Source: Clostridiales bacterium Firm_08 (GTDB taxonomy: Bacteria > Bacillota > Clostridia > Oscillospirales > QAKW01). Taken from it: a stretch of 64,000 nt of DNA. This document shows, in pieces, positions 10,576 to 19,878 of this stretch. Under the pieces are notes generated by a model, which saw nothing but the letters and a program-made list of their open reading frames with translations, ran no database searches and was not told where the DNA came from. A program made the position numbers and the translations under genes. The stretch lies in NCBI GenBank assembly GCA_001604045.1, contig LVAN01000021.1:29234-93233 (forward strand). The letters are read 5' to 3'. Each line of letters opens with the position of its first letter. The stretch's first letter is position 1.

Positions 10576-11463
10576 ATGATCGGGATGATCATATCCCGCA
10601 TCGCAGGGGTCTATTCGGTCAGAACGGACAACGCGGTCTTTTTCTGCCGCGCGAGAGGGATCTTTCGGAAAAAGGGGATCTCTCCGATCGTCGGAGATCG
10701 CGTCGTGTTCACGCCGCTTCCCGGCGAGGAAGGGATCATTGAGGATATACAGGAGAGAAAAAACGAATTCATTCGCCCCTGTATCGCCAATGTGGATGTG
10801 CTTTGCTATGTCTTTGCGTCCCGCTTCCCGGATCCGGATCCCTATCTGATCGATAAAATGATCGTGCTGTCCGCTTTGAAAAAAGTCGATATCATTTTGG
10901 TTCTCAACAAAACGGACCTTGATGAGGACCGATCTGCCGAAACACTTTTGCAGGCGTATGAAAAACTTGGCTTTCAAGTAATTCGCGTGTGCGCGGCGAC
11001 AGGGGCGGGGATCTCAACGCTGCGGTCGGCGCTGCAAGGGAAATGCGCTGTTTTGTGCGGCAATACCGGTGTCGGGAAATCCAGCATCGTCAACGCGCTT
11101 GACATCGGTGTTGACGTGAAAGTCAGCGAGATCTCTCAAAAACTCGGACGGGGCAGACATACGACGCGTGAGGTTACGTTGTTCCCGTACGGAGATAATT
11201 CCTGCCTCGCGGATACGCCGGGCTTTGGGAACGTGGATCTTATGCTCGAAAAAACACTTTCGACCGATATCCTCGCGTCTTTGTTCAGAGAGTTTCGCCC
11301 GTGGTTGTCGTCCTGTCGTTTTGCCGATTGTACTCACACCGGCGAAACGGGATGTATGGTGCTTGAAAAGATGACCGCCGGGCATATCCCCTCGTCAAGA
11401 TACCAAAGTTACGCGCGTCTTTACCGCGAGCTTTCCGAAAGGGACAATAATAAATACAACTGA
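10576..11463 (+). CDS. rsgA: Ribosome small-subunit-dependent GTPase A
   Basis: GNTGVGKSSIVNAL, DTPGFG; C-terminal CxxxDCTHxxExGC; start chosen at MIGMIISRIAGVYSV. Confidence 0.95.
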   Translation: MIGMIISRIAGVYSVRTDNAVFFCRARGIFRKKGISPIVGDRVVFTPLPGEEGIIEDIQERKNEFIRPCIANVDVLCYVFASRFPDPDPYLIDKMIVLSALKKVDIILVLNKTDLDEDRSAETLLQAYEKLGFQVIRVCAATGAGISTLRSALQGKCAVLCGNTGVGKSSIVNALDIGVDVKVSEISQKLGRGRHTTREVTLFPYGDNSCLADTPGFGNVDLMLEKTLSTDILASLFREFRPWLSSCRFADCTHTGETGCMVLEKMTAGHIPSSRYQSYARLYRELSERDNNKYN

Positions 11464-11470
11464 AAAGAAC

Positions 11471-11540
11471 GGTGCGTTTTCAGAGCGCGCAAATCAGAGA
11501 GATAATTCTCTGTTTGCGCGCTCTTTTCGCACCATTTATT
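11471..11540 (+). terminator. Long stem-loop, probable terminator/processing site after rsgA
   Basis: GGTGCG...GAGCGCGCAAA...TTTGCGCGCTC...CGCACC (arms 11471-11476/11528-11533 and 11483-11493/11513-11523), followed by ATTTATTTTT. Confidence 0.7.
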
Positions 11541-11594
11541 TTTGTGGTTCATATAGTGAATGTGATCGACCGTGCGGGGATGGTGATAGGCTTT

Positions 11595-11750
11595 ATGAAG
11601 GGGAACAACTGTTCATTGGCACTGTTGTTTGTGACAGCTGTTATTTCGTTTGCCGCCGGCATACTTTCGGCGGTGTTTTTGCCGAACATCGTGATCATCG
11701 TTCTCCTTACGGTGTTCGTGGTTGTATTGTGTATTTTATTTTTTAAGTGA
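11595..11750 (+). CDS. Small (51 aa) two-TM membrane protein, unknown function
   Basis: MKGNNCSLALLFVTAVISFAAGILSAVFLPNIVIIVLLTVFVVVLCILFFK; in-frame ATG at 11580 also possible; upstream part of the ORF-track entry lies in the rsgA hairpin. Confidence 0.5.
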   Translation: MKGNNCSLALLFVTAVISFAAGILSAVFLPNIVIIVLLTVFVVVLCILFFK

Positions 11751-11761
11751 GGTGTATCCGC

Positions 11762-11836
11762 ATGAAAGTCGTTGTATATCGTCCGAACGTGTTTGTGGCA
11801 GGGATACTGCGAAAGATTTTCGGGATCAAAGCATAG
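11762..11836 (+). CDS. spoVM: SpoVM-like amphipathic-helix peptide (24 aa)
   Basis: MKVVVYRPNVFVAGILRKIFGIKA with upstream GAGGTG RBS; ungapped resemblance to B. subtilis SpoVM MKFYTIKLPKFLGGIVRAMLGSFRKD (K2, F11, G14, I15, R17, G21, basic residue at 7, Pro at 8 vs 9); adjacent to a SipL-like gene; absent from ORF track because too short. Confidence 0.82.
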   Translation: MKVVVYRPNVFVAGILRKIFGIKA

Positions 11837-11841
11837 AGAAG

Positions 11842-11870
11842 TCATAACTTTTTACTGCCCTTCATAAAGT
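11842..11870 (+). promoter_or_regulatory. Candidate SigE-type promoter upstream of sipL-like gene
   Basis: TCATAAC (11842-11848), 14-nt spacer, CATAAAGT (11863-11870) versus SigE consensus TCATATT-N14-CATACANT. Confidence 0.55.
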
Positions 11871-11891
11871 ATACGGAAAGGGGAGAGGAAT

Positions 11892-13403
11892 ATGGAAAAC
11901 ACGAATTCTTACACAGATATCGGTATTGTCGAAAATATTTACGAGAATTTCGCGGAGGACAGGATCGAGCAGGAGATCGCCATACCGGATTATCAGCCGT
12001 CCGCGAGAAAGATCGTGGAGTGCAGGGCGGAGGCCGCCGTGTTAAATAAGTCAACGACAAATGACAGCGTAACGCTTGACGGCGTATGTTCGTGGGATGT
12101 CATCTATTTGTCTGATGAGGACGAGGCATTGCACGCTATCACCTGCGAAAGACCGTTCAGTATTTCTTTTGCTGTCGGACAGATGCGCGGCAACGTTAAA
12201 TATAAGGTCCGCACGCAGAATACGATCTGTAAACTGCACAGTTCTCAAAAAGCGACCTGTAAAACAACGGTATGCGTCGCGATCAAGATCGAGGATCGAA
12301 AGAACGTGCAGACGCTCGCGGGCGTTGGAGACGAAGATGTAGAACTGCGCGCTGATCGCAAAAACGTTTTGGAACCGCTTGACCGCTGTGAGAAGGAATT
12401 CAAGATCGTAAGCGAGATGCCGATGCGGCAAAATACTGACGTTACGGTTTGCCGCTGTACGGCGGAGATCGTTGTGGGAGATACAAAATGTGATGAGGAT
12501 AAGATCCGGATCACCGGTGTATGCAGATCCAAGGTGATATTGCTCGATCAAAGAAAATGCAGGGCGTCTGCGTTGGAAGGCGAAACGCCCTTTACACAAC
12601 TTATTGACGCGCCGGGTGTCTCAGCCGCCTGTTTCGCGAACGTCAGTTGCGTTCCTGTTGAAAAAGATGCGACCATCATGGATGAAAACGGGGAAAAATC
12701 CGTTTTATTCACGGTGACGGTGCAGGCAAACGCGGCTGTGTATTGTCCGAGAGAAGTAGATCTTTATGTTGACGCGTTCCATCCGAAATATATTCTGGAT
12801 ACTCAAAGGACGGCGCCGGAGATCTGTTGTGATCTCTTTTCAGTCGAGCTTTCAGATCGAATAAATGAAAAGATCCATCTCAATACGCGCGGCATCGACG
12901 TATTGTATACGGAGTCCGCCGCTCGGATCGAAAAGATCGCGGCGCACGAAAATACTCTCGTACTGGAAGGCAACGCCGTCGTCGGTTTTACATACGCGGC
13001 GGACGGCGACGTGACGCACAGCGAGTACACTCTGCCGTTCCAGACGACGAAAACTCTTGACAGAAAGTTCTGCCAACTCCGCTGTGAGGCGGAGGTTTAC
13101 ACGCCGGATCCCGGATTTATCATTCTGAGCGATACGGAGATCGAAGTGGATCTGAATTGCAGGATCTGTCTGAATGTTTTCGATATGCAAAGCGCCGATG
13201 TCATATCCGATATCAAACTGCTTGACGATCCGCAGGAGCAGACGCTTCGTACGCCTCTTGTTCTTTATTACGGCACAAAAGGGGAAACGGTTTGGGAGAT
13301 CGCGAAAAAATATCTTGTGCCTGTAAATGTGGTAATGTCGGCCAATGATCTTGCGGGGGATGTTCTCGAAGAGGATAAGATGCTGTTTATCGGCAGACAT
13401 TGA
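11892..13403 (+). CDS. DUF3794 + C-terminal LysM protein, SipL-like (SpoIVA-interacting protein)
   Basis: 503 aa; repeated DUF3794-like segments; C-terminal LysM YYGTKGETVWEIAKKYLVPVNVVMSANDLAGDVLEEDKMLFIGR; next to spoVM-like ORF. Confidence 0.8.
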   Translation: MENTNSYTDIGIVENIYENFAEDRIEQEIAIPDYQPSARKIVECRAEAAVLNKSTTNDSVTLDGVCSWDVIYLSDEDEALHAITCERPFSISFAVGQMRGNVKYKVRTQNTICKLHSSQKATCKTTVCVAIKIEDRKNVQTLAGVGDEDVELRADRKNVLEPLDRCEKEFKIVSEMPMRQNTDVTVCRCTAEIVVGDTKCDEDKIRITGVCRSKVILLDQRKCRASALEGETPFTQLIDAPGVSAACFANVSCVPVEKDATIMDENGEKSVLFTVTVQANAAVYCPREVDLYVDAFHPKYILDTQRTAPEICCDLFSVELSDRINEKIHLNTRGIDVLYTESAARIEKIAAHENTLVLEGNAVVGFTYAADGDVTHSEYTLPFQTTKTLDRKFCQLRCEAEVYTPDPGFIILSDTEIEVDLNCRICLNVFDMQSADVISDIKLLDDPQEQTLRTPLVLYYGTKGETVWEIAKKYLVPVNVVMSANDLAGDVLEEDKMLFIGRH

Positions 13404-13408
13404 TTTTA

Positions 13409-13446
13409 AAAAATTTCGGTATTTCGGTACCGAAATTTTTTTTGTG
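13409..13446 (+). terminator. Intrinsic terminator after sipL-like gene
   Basis: AAATTTCGGTA TTTCGG TACCGAAATTTTTTTT. Confidence 0.85.
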
Positions 13447-13453
13447 GTTTATA

Positions 13454-13482
13454 TGGACAAACCATCGGTTTTGTATTATAAT
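13454..13482 (+). promoter_or_regulatory. SigA-type promoter for miaB operon
   Basis: TGGACA-17-TATAAT. Confidence 0.65.
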
Positions 13483-13516
13483 ACCAATATGTATTTATAA
13501 GGAGAAGTATACACTG

Positions 13517-14905
13517 ATGTCGGGATCCCCCTTTGATCAAACAGAATATATAGAGAGACTTAATGAGCATTACGCGCGGCGTGACACCGCCCCGCTGGCG
13601 TTTGTCGCGACTTACGGATGTCAGCAAAACGTAAGCGACAGCGAAAAGATCAAAGGTTTTCTGGAAAAGATCGGCTTTTCATTTACCAATGAAACGGCCG
13701 AGGCGGATCTGATCCTGATCAACACCTGCGCCGTTCGGGAACACGCGGAACTGAAAATTTACGGCAATGTCGGAGCGCTCAAACCCGTTAAAGCAAGAAA
13801 GAAAGATCTTGTCATCGCGCTTTGCGGCTGCATGATGCAGCAGGAAAGCGTGCAAAATTACGTAAAGAAAAAATTCCCCCATGTGGATATGGTGTTCGGC
13901 CCGAGTTTGCTTGCTGAATTCCCGAAAATGCTTTATAAGGTCATTTTTGAGCGGGAAAAAATCTTTTCAAGACATGAGATCAGCGAGATCGTTGAGGATC
14001 TTCCGGTACGGCGTGACGATCAGGGCAAGGCGTGGGTCACGGTGATGTACGGATGCAATAATTTTTGTACGTACTGTATCGTACCATACGTGCGGGGACG
14101 GGAAAGAAGCAGAAAAAGCGAGGATATCATAAGGGAAGTCCGCTCTCTGGTCGAAAACGGTTACAAGGATATTACCCTGCTTGGGCAGAATGTCAATTCT
14201 TACGGAAAGGACCTGAAGGAAGGCGTTGATTTCTCGGATCTTCTGTATCGGCTGAATGAGATCCCTGGCGAGTTTTGGCTTCGCTTTACGACAAGCCATC
14301 CGAAAGACTGCACCCGTAAACTGATCGACGCGATGCGGGATTGCGGCAAGGTTTGCAAACATCTTCATCTGCCGTTTCAATCCGGCAGCAGCGAGATCCT
14401 TCGGCGGATGAACCGACACTATACGCGGGAAGACTATCTTTCTCTGGTCGCTTACGCGAAAGAACAGATCCCGGATCTCGCGTTGACGAGCGACGTGATC
14501 GTCGGTTTCCCCGGAGAGACGGAGAAGCAGTTCGAGGAAACGATCAGTCTGATTCGCGAAGTGGAATTTGACAATCTGTTTACGTTTATTTACTCAAAGA
14601 GAAACGGTACGAAGGCGGCGGAATATCCGGATCAGATCCCGCGCGAGATCCAGCAAAAAAGATTTGAAAGATTGCTGGAGGCGCAGACGCCGATCTGTAA
14701 AAAGAAAAATGCCGTTTACGACGGAAAAACGGTCAAAGTATTCGCGGAGCAAATCAGCAAGACAGACGCCTCAAAGGTAAGCGGGCATACGGAGACCGGC
14801 AAAAAAGTGGATTTTACCGCGGATGAAAGCGTGATCGGAAACATCGTTGATGTGGAGATCACAAAGGCTAAAACGTGGTTTTTGGAAGGGAAGATAAAAC
14901 AATGA
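13517..14905 (+). CDS. miaB: tRNA-2-methylthio-N6-dimethylallyladenosine synthase
   Basis: YGCQQNVSDSE, CNNFCTYCIVPYVRG; start at MSGSPFDQTEYIERL. Confidence 0.96.
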   Translation: MSGSPFDQTEYIERLNEHYARRDTAPLAFVATYGCQQNVSDSEKIKGFLEKIGFSFTNETAEADLILINTCAVREHAELKIYGNVGALKPVKARKKDLVIALCGCMMQQESVQNYVKKKFPHVDMVFGPSLLAEFPKMLYKVIFEREKIFSRHEISEIVEDLPVRRDDQGKAWVTVMYGCNNFCTYCIVPYVRGRERSRKSEDIIREVRSLVENGYKDITLLGQNVNSYGKDLKEGVDFSDLLYRLNEIPGEFWLRFTTSHPKDCTRKLIDAMRDCGKVCKHLHLPFQSGSSEILRRMNRHYTREDYLSLVAYAKEQIPDLALTSDVIVGFPGETEKQFEETISLIREVEFDNLFTFIYSKRNGTKAAEYPDQIPREIQQKRFERLLEAQTPICKKKNAVYDGKTVKVFAEQISKTDASKVSGHTETGKKVDFTADESVIGNIVDVEITKAKTWFLEGKIKQ

Positions 14906-15303
14906 CGACATTGAAGGACATTTATAAACTCGCGGAGGCGCTTGGCGATTGTATGAAGGACAGCGATCTTTTTGACGAGTACCAAAGCGCAAAAAAGGCG
15001 TTTGACGAGGACAAGGAGGTCGGCGATCTTGTCGGACAGTTCAATCTTGTCCGTATGAACATCGCGGAAGAATCCGATAAAAACGAACCGGACAGATCCA
15101 GGATCGACGCTTATACGAAAGAATCTCAGCGTCTTTACGATGAAATTATGAAAAATCCGACGATGGCGGCGCTGGACAGGGCAAACCTGGCGCTGGAAAA
15201 TATGATCAAAAACGTCAATCAGATATTACAGGCGTCTATTTCTGATCCTCCGTCGGGATGCACCCACGATTGCTCGACCTGCGGCGGATGTCACACAAAA
15301 TAA
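14902..15303 (+). CDS. YlbF/YmcA-family protein with Cys-rich C-terminal tail
   Basis: Helical YlbF-like body; tail SGCTHDCSTCGGCHTK; between miaB and mutS. Confidence 0.8.
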   Translation: MTTLKDIYKLAEALGDCMKDSDLFDEYQSAKKAFDEDKEVGDLVGQFNLVRMNIAEESDKNEPDRSRIDAYTKESQRLYDEIMKNPTMAALDRANLALENMIKNVNQILQASISDPPSGCTHDCSTCGGCHTK

Positions 15304-15320
15304 CGGAAACGGGAAAAAGA

Positions 15321-17918
15321 ATGGAAAAGATATCACCACTGATGCAGCAGTTTTTTGATATCAAGGAGCGGTACGGCGACCACATCCTTTTTTTCCGCGT
15401 GGGCGATTTTTACGAAATGTTTTACGATGACGCTCTCACGGCGTCAAAAGTCCTTGATCTCACACTGACGGGAAAAAGTTGCGGACAGGAAGAGCGCGCG
15501 CCGATGTGCGGCGTGCCGTTTCACAGTTGTGATACGTATATCGCGAAACTTGTATCAAAAGGTTATAAAGTCGCTATCTGCGAGCAGATGGAGGATCCGG
15601 CGACGACCAAAGGACTTGTCAAAAGAGATGTCGTGCGCGTGATCACGCCGGGGACGGTTTCCGACAAGGCGATGCTCAAGGAGGACCGCAATAATTTCCT
15701 TGCGTGCGTTGCGACGTCCGATGAGGGTACGAGCGTCGCGTTCGCGGATATTTCGACCGGAGAGATCCACCTGACCTCCTTCACGACAGATGTTGAAAAC
15801 TGCATTCTAAATGAGTTCAGCAAGTTTATGCCGGCGGAGATCCTTGTGATGCCCGCTGTGCTTGATAAATACCCCGCGATCCGTGAATTCGTAAAGGAAA
15901 AACTCGGCTCGCTCGTCACGCTGATGGACGATCTGCTGACGGATGGTATGGATGAGATCATAGCGGGTCACTTTAAAGTGGACAAGCCGGAACAGCTTGG
16001 GATCGAAAATGTTTTTCATCAAAAATACTGCTTGTACTATCTCTTGATCTATATTCACAATACGCAGAAATGCGATCTGAAGTACTTGACGCGCCTGGAG
16101 GTATATTCTCCAAAAAAATATATGGCGCTGGACATCACAGCAAGACGTAATTTGGAACTTGTGGAGACGATGCATTCCCGCGAAAAGAACGGATCGTTGC
16201 TTTATGTACTTGACAAAACAAAGTCGGCGATGGGCGCGAGGACGCTTAGAAGTTGTGTGGAACGACCGCTTTTATCGCCGGTCGATATCGAACGGCGGCT
16301 GAGCGCTGTCGAGGAGCTCAACCGTGATGAGATCACGCGTGTGCGCGTCCAAAAGGATCTTTCCGATGTTTACGATCTGGAACGTCTTCTGACAAAAGTA
16401 ATGTACCGCAGCGCCAATCCGAAGGATCTTTTGGCTTTGAAACAGACGTTTGCGCTGATTCCGGATATCAAGGCGGCGGTGTCCGGCTTTTCCTCCGCTC
16501 TTCTCAAAAAACTGTACGCCGGCATCGATGAGATGGGCGACCTCCACGATCTGATCTCCCGTGCCGTGGATGATGAGGCAAGCACCGTGATGCGGGATGG
16601 CGGATACATCAAGGCGGGCTACAACGCGGATGTTGACGAATACAGAAAACTGATCCACGATTCCGCCGCTGTGATCCACGAAGTGGAGAACCGCGAGCGG
16701 GAGAGGACGGGGATCAAGACCCTTAAAGTAGGATATAATCGCGTATTCGGTTATTATATCGAGATCACGAGACAGTATTTTGATATGATCCCCGAGGATT
16801 ATATCCGGAAACAGACGCTTACGGACAAAGAACGCTTCATCACACAGGAACTAAAAGAACTCGAATACAAGATCATTTCCGCGAAGGACAAGGTTCTTGT
16901 TTTGGAACAGCATTTGTTTTCCGAAGTGCTTGAAACGCTCGCTGATTCCTACCGCCGCATTCAGACGACGGCGGCATCTCTTGCGGCGCTTGATGTTTTG
17001 TGTTCGTTTTCACAGGTCTCGCTGGAGCAGAATTATGTTAAGCCCGAGATCACGGAGGACGACGTACTTGAAATCGTGGACGGCAGACATCCTGTTGTGG
17101 AGACGCGGCTGAAAGACAGCCTGTTCGTGCCGAACGATCTTTATCTTAACCAGAACGATCAGCGTATTATGATCATCACGGGACCCAATATGGGCGGAAA
17201 ATCGACTTATATGCGTCAAACGGCGCTGATCGTCATAATGGCGCAGATCGGATGTTTCGTCCCGGCACGCCGCGCGAGGATCGGACTGGTGGACAAGATC
17301 TTTACCCGTGTGGGAGCGGCGGACGATCTTTCCCTCGGACAATCCACTTTTATGCTCGAGATGTCGGAAGTCGCATATATTCTAAAAAACGCAACGCCGA
17401 GAAGTCTTTTGATCTTTGATGAGATCGGCAGGGGAACATCGACCTTTGACGGCATGAGTATCGCGCGCGCTGTTGTGGAGTATATCGCTAAAACACGCGC
17501 GGTACGCGCTAAAACTCTGTTTGCCACACATTATCACGAGCTTTGTACCCTTGAAGGGGAACTTGACGGTGTTCTCAATTGCAGTGTTACGGTCAAAAAA
17601 AGAGGAGAACAGGTCGTGTTCCTTCGAAAGATCGTACAGGGCGGCGCGGATGAGAGTTTCGGGATCGAGGTAGCGGCGCTCGCGGGCATTCCGAAAGAAG
17701 TGGTTTTCCGAGCCAGAAAGATCCTTCAGACGATCACGCCGGAAGGGATCCTGCCGCCGAAAAGTCCGACGGAGCAAACACAGCAGATCAGTTTTGAGGA
17801 CGTCTCCGGGCGTGAGATCACGGAGGAACTCAAAAAACTTGACGTCAGCACGCTGACGCCCATCGAGGCGATCTCGAAACTGTACGAACTTTCCAACAAA
17901 GCAAAAAATAACGGGTGA
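15321..17918 (+). CDS. mutS: DNA mismatch repair protein MutS
   Basis: ITGPNMGGKSTYMRQ, FRVGDFYEMF, DEIGRGTSTFDG. Confidence 0.98.
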   Translation: MEKISPLMQQFFDIKERYGDHILFFRVGDFYEMFYDDALTASKVLDLTLTGKSCGQEERAPMCGVPFHSCDTYIAKLVSKGYKVAICEQMEDPATTKGLVKRDVVRVITPGTVSDKAMLKEDRNNFLACVATSDEGTSVAFADISTGEIHLTSFTTDVENCILNEFSKFMPAEILVMPAVLDKYPAIREFVKEKLGSLVTLMDDLLTDGMDEIIAGHFKVDKPEQLGIENVFHQKYCLYYLLIYIHNTQKCDLKYLTRLEVYSPKKYMALDITARRNLELVETMHSREKNGSLLYVLDKTKSAMGARTLRSCVERPLLSPVDIERRLSAVEELNRDEITRVRVQKDLSDVYDLERLLTKVMYRSANPKDLLALKQTFALIPDIKAAVSGFSSALLKKLYAGIDEMGDLHDLISRAVDDEASTVMRDGGYIKAGYNADVDEYRKLIHDSAAVIHEVENRERERTGIKTLKVGYNRVFGYYIEITRQYFDMIPEDYIRKQTLTDKERFITQELKELEYKIISAKDKVLVLEQHLFSEVLETLADSYRRIQTTAASLAALDVLCSFSQVSLEQNYVKPEITEDDVLEIVDGRHPVVETRLKDSLFVPNDLYLNQNDQRIMIITGPNMGGKSTYMRQTALIVIMAQIGCFVPARRARIGLVDKIFTRVGAADDLSLGQSTFMLEMSEVAYILKNATPRSLLIFDEIGRGTSTFDGMSIARAVVEYIAKTRAVRAKTLFATHYHELCTLEGELDGVLNCSVTVKKRGEQVVFLRKIVQGGADESFGIEVAALAGIPKEVVFRARKILQTITPEGILPPKSPTEQTQQISFEDVSGREITEELKKLDVSTLTPIEAISKLYELSNKAKNNG

Positions 17919-17928
17919 GGAGAACAGG

Positions 17929-19878
17929 ATGGACAGAATACATATTATGCCGCCTTCTCTTGCCGATAAGATCGCGGCTGGAGAAGTGGTCGAGCGTCCG
18001 GCGTCCGTTGTAAAGGAACTTGTTGAAAACGCGCTGGACGCGCACGCCACATCTATTTCCGTGGAAATACGTCAGGGCGGAAAAACGTTTATACGGGTGA
18101 CGGACAACGGCTATGGTATGACGCGTACGGACGCGCGCAACGCTTTTTTGCCGCACGCCACCAGCAAGATCTCCGAATATGAGGATCTCGATTCGTTAAA
18201 AACGTACGGTTTTCGCGGCGAGGCGCTTGCCGCGATCAGCGCTGTGTCGCGCATAGAACTCGTCACCCATACCGACGCCGCGCGTAACGGCGTGTTTCTC
18301 AGCCTGGAAGCGGGTAAGATCATCGAGGAGGATGAGGTGGGCGCGGCGCCGGGTACTACCATTATCGTTCGGGATCTGTTTTTCAACACGCCCGCCCGAA
18401 TGTCTTTTTTAAAAAAAGACAAAACTGAAGCAGCCGCGATCGCGACTTTTCTGCAAAATATGGCGATAGGACGGTATGACATATCATTCTCGCTTGTTTC
18501 CGACGGGAGAACGGTTTTCCGTACCAACAAGAGCAATGATATGAAAAACGCCATTCATTCCATATACGGCGCCGAAATGGTGAGCCGCCTTATGCCCGTA
18601 AAATACAGTTATAAAAATATTTTGCTCAACGGATATATCGACACACCGGCGCACGCGCGGCTGGGACGCAATATGCAGCTCACTTTTCTCAACGGCAGGC
18701 TGATCCGTTCCAAGGTTTGTTATGTTGGTCTTGATGACGGATTTGCGCCGGAATGCGAAAACACGAAGCATCCCGCTTGTTTCATCAACTATACGGTGGA
18801 TCCGAGCGAGGTGGATGTGAATGTTCATCCCGCGAAAACGGAGGTCCGTTTTCTGAATGAAGGCGATATCATCCTGGGTACGAGGTTCGCGATACAGGAT
18901 TCCTTCCAAAGAATGAAACCTTTGTATTATGAGGACGGAAAGACGGTTTCCGAGATCCTGACCATTCCGGGCGTTAAGATCGATCCTGCCGTGAATGGCA
19001 AGTTGGATCTGTTCGAGTTTGTCGGAAAAGTGAAAAAAGGCGAGATATCTATGGACCCGATCCATCGTCATGAGATCGAGATCGGACCGAACGGATTTGA
19101 CGCTGAAACGATGGAAAAACTCGAATATCACTCGCTTCTTAGAAAAAACCGTCTCGGACCCGCGCTGGCCTCCGGTAAACCGGAGGAAGATTCCGTCATC
19201 CCGGAGGAGGATACAAAACTCGTTGAGAAGGAAACGGCTGACGCGGATATTCCGGAAACGCTGTTTGATGATCGGGAGACGGATGAAAACGCCTTGCCGC
19301 CCGGCTTTAAAATAATCGGCGAGATCTTTCAGCTTTATTGTATCGTGGAGCATCACGACGAGATCGTGATCATAGATAAACACGCGGCGCATGAAAAGAT
19401 GCTGTATAATAAACTTGTCCGGACCATGGAAATCTCCTCTCATGTGCCCGCTCAGATCCTTTTGACGCCCGTTGTCATCTCTCTTTCCGCGGAGGAAATG
19501 GACATAACGCTTCGTCATATCGGGGATTTTGTCAAGGTGGGGATGGATCTTGATGAATGCGGTCCCAATCAGATCGCTGTCAAAACGATCCCTATGCACC
19601 TCCCGAATGAGCAGGTGACGGATATCTTTTTTGATTTGCTGAAAACGATTTCCGAGAAAAAAACGGGAAAATTCACGGATTATCAGGAAAAGTTTTTCAG
19701 AACCATCGCGTGCCGCTCCGCCATCAAGGCGGGCAAGGAGACAAGGCCTGAGGAAATGGGACCGCTTGTCGCCCGGATCCTTTCGGATGAGAATATGAAG
19801 TTTTGTCCGCACGGCAGACCGATCTATATGATCCGCTCAAAAAAAGAGCTGGATAAGTTGTTCAAGAGGATCAAGTGA
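17929..19878 (+). CDS. mutL: DNA mismatch repair protein MutL
   Basis: IAAGEVVERPASVVKELVENALDA, GFRGEALAAI, C-terminal DKHAAHEKMLY and CPHGRPI. Confidence 0.98.
   Translation: MDRIHIMPPSLADKIAAGEVVERPASVVKELVENALDAHATSISVEIRQGGKTFIRVTDNGYGMTRTDARNAFLPHATSKISEYEDLDSLKTYGFRGEALAAISAVSRIELVTHTDAARNGVFLSLEAGKIIEEDEVGAAPGTTIIVRDLFFNTPARMSFLKKDKTEAAAIATFLQNMAIGRYDISFSLVSDGRTVFRTNKSNDMKNAIHSIYGAEMVSRLMPVKYSYKNILLNGYIDTPAHARLGRNMQLTFLNGRLIRSKVCYVGLDDGFAPECENTKHPACFINYTVDPSEVDVNVHPAKTEVRFLNEGDIILGTRFAIQDSFQRMKPLYYEDGKTVSEILTIPGVKIDPAVNGKLDLFEFVGKVKKGEISMDPIHRHEIEIGPNGFDAETMEKLEYHSLLRKNRLGPALASGKPEEDSVIPEEDTKLVEKETADADIPETLFDDRETDENALPPGFKIIGEIFQLYCIVEHHDEIVIIDKHAAHEKMLYNKLVRTMEISSHVPAQILLTPVVISLSAEEMDITLRHIGDFVKVGMDLDECGPNQIAVKTIPMHLPNEQVTDIFFDLLKTISEKKTGKFTDYQEKFFRTIACRSAIKAGKETRPEEMGPLVARILSDENMKFCPHGRPIYMIRSKKELDKLFKRIK

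Noticed and set aside
9033-10601. 522-aa minus-strand ORF opposite the PASTA kinase gene
   Set aside because: Exactly overlays a well-supported kinase CDS; sequence is low-complexity Arg/His/Phe-rich without a recognisable domain, expected from codon bias that avoids antisense stops.
18484-19812. 442-aa minus-strand ORF opposite mutL
   Set aside because: Shadow ORF of a conserved mutL; no domain signatures or RBS. Same reasoning applies to the other long minus-strand ORFs in the track.
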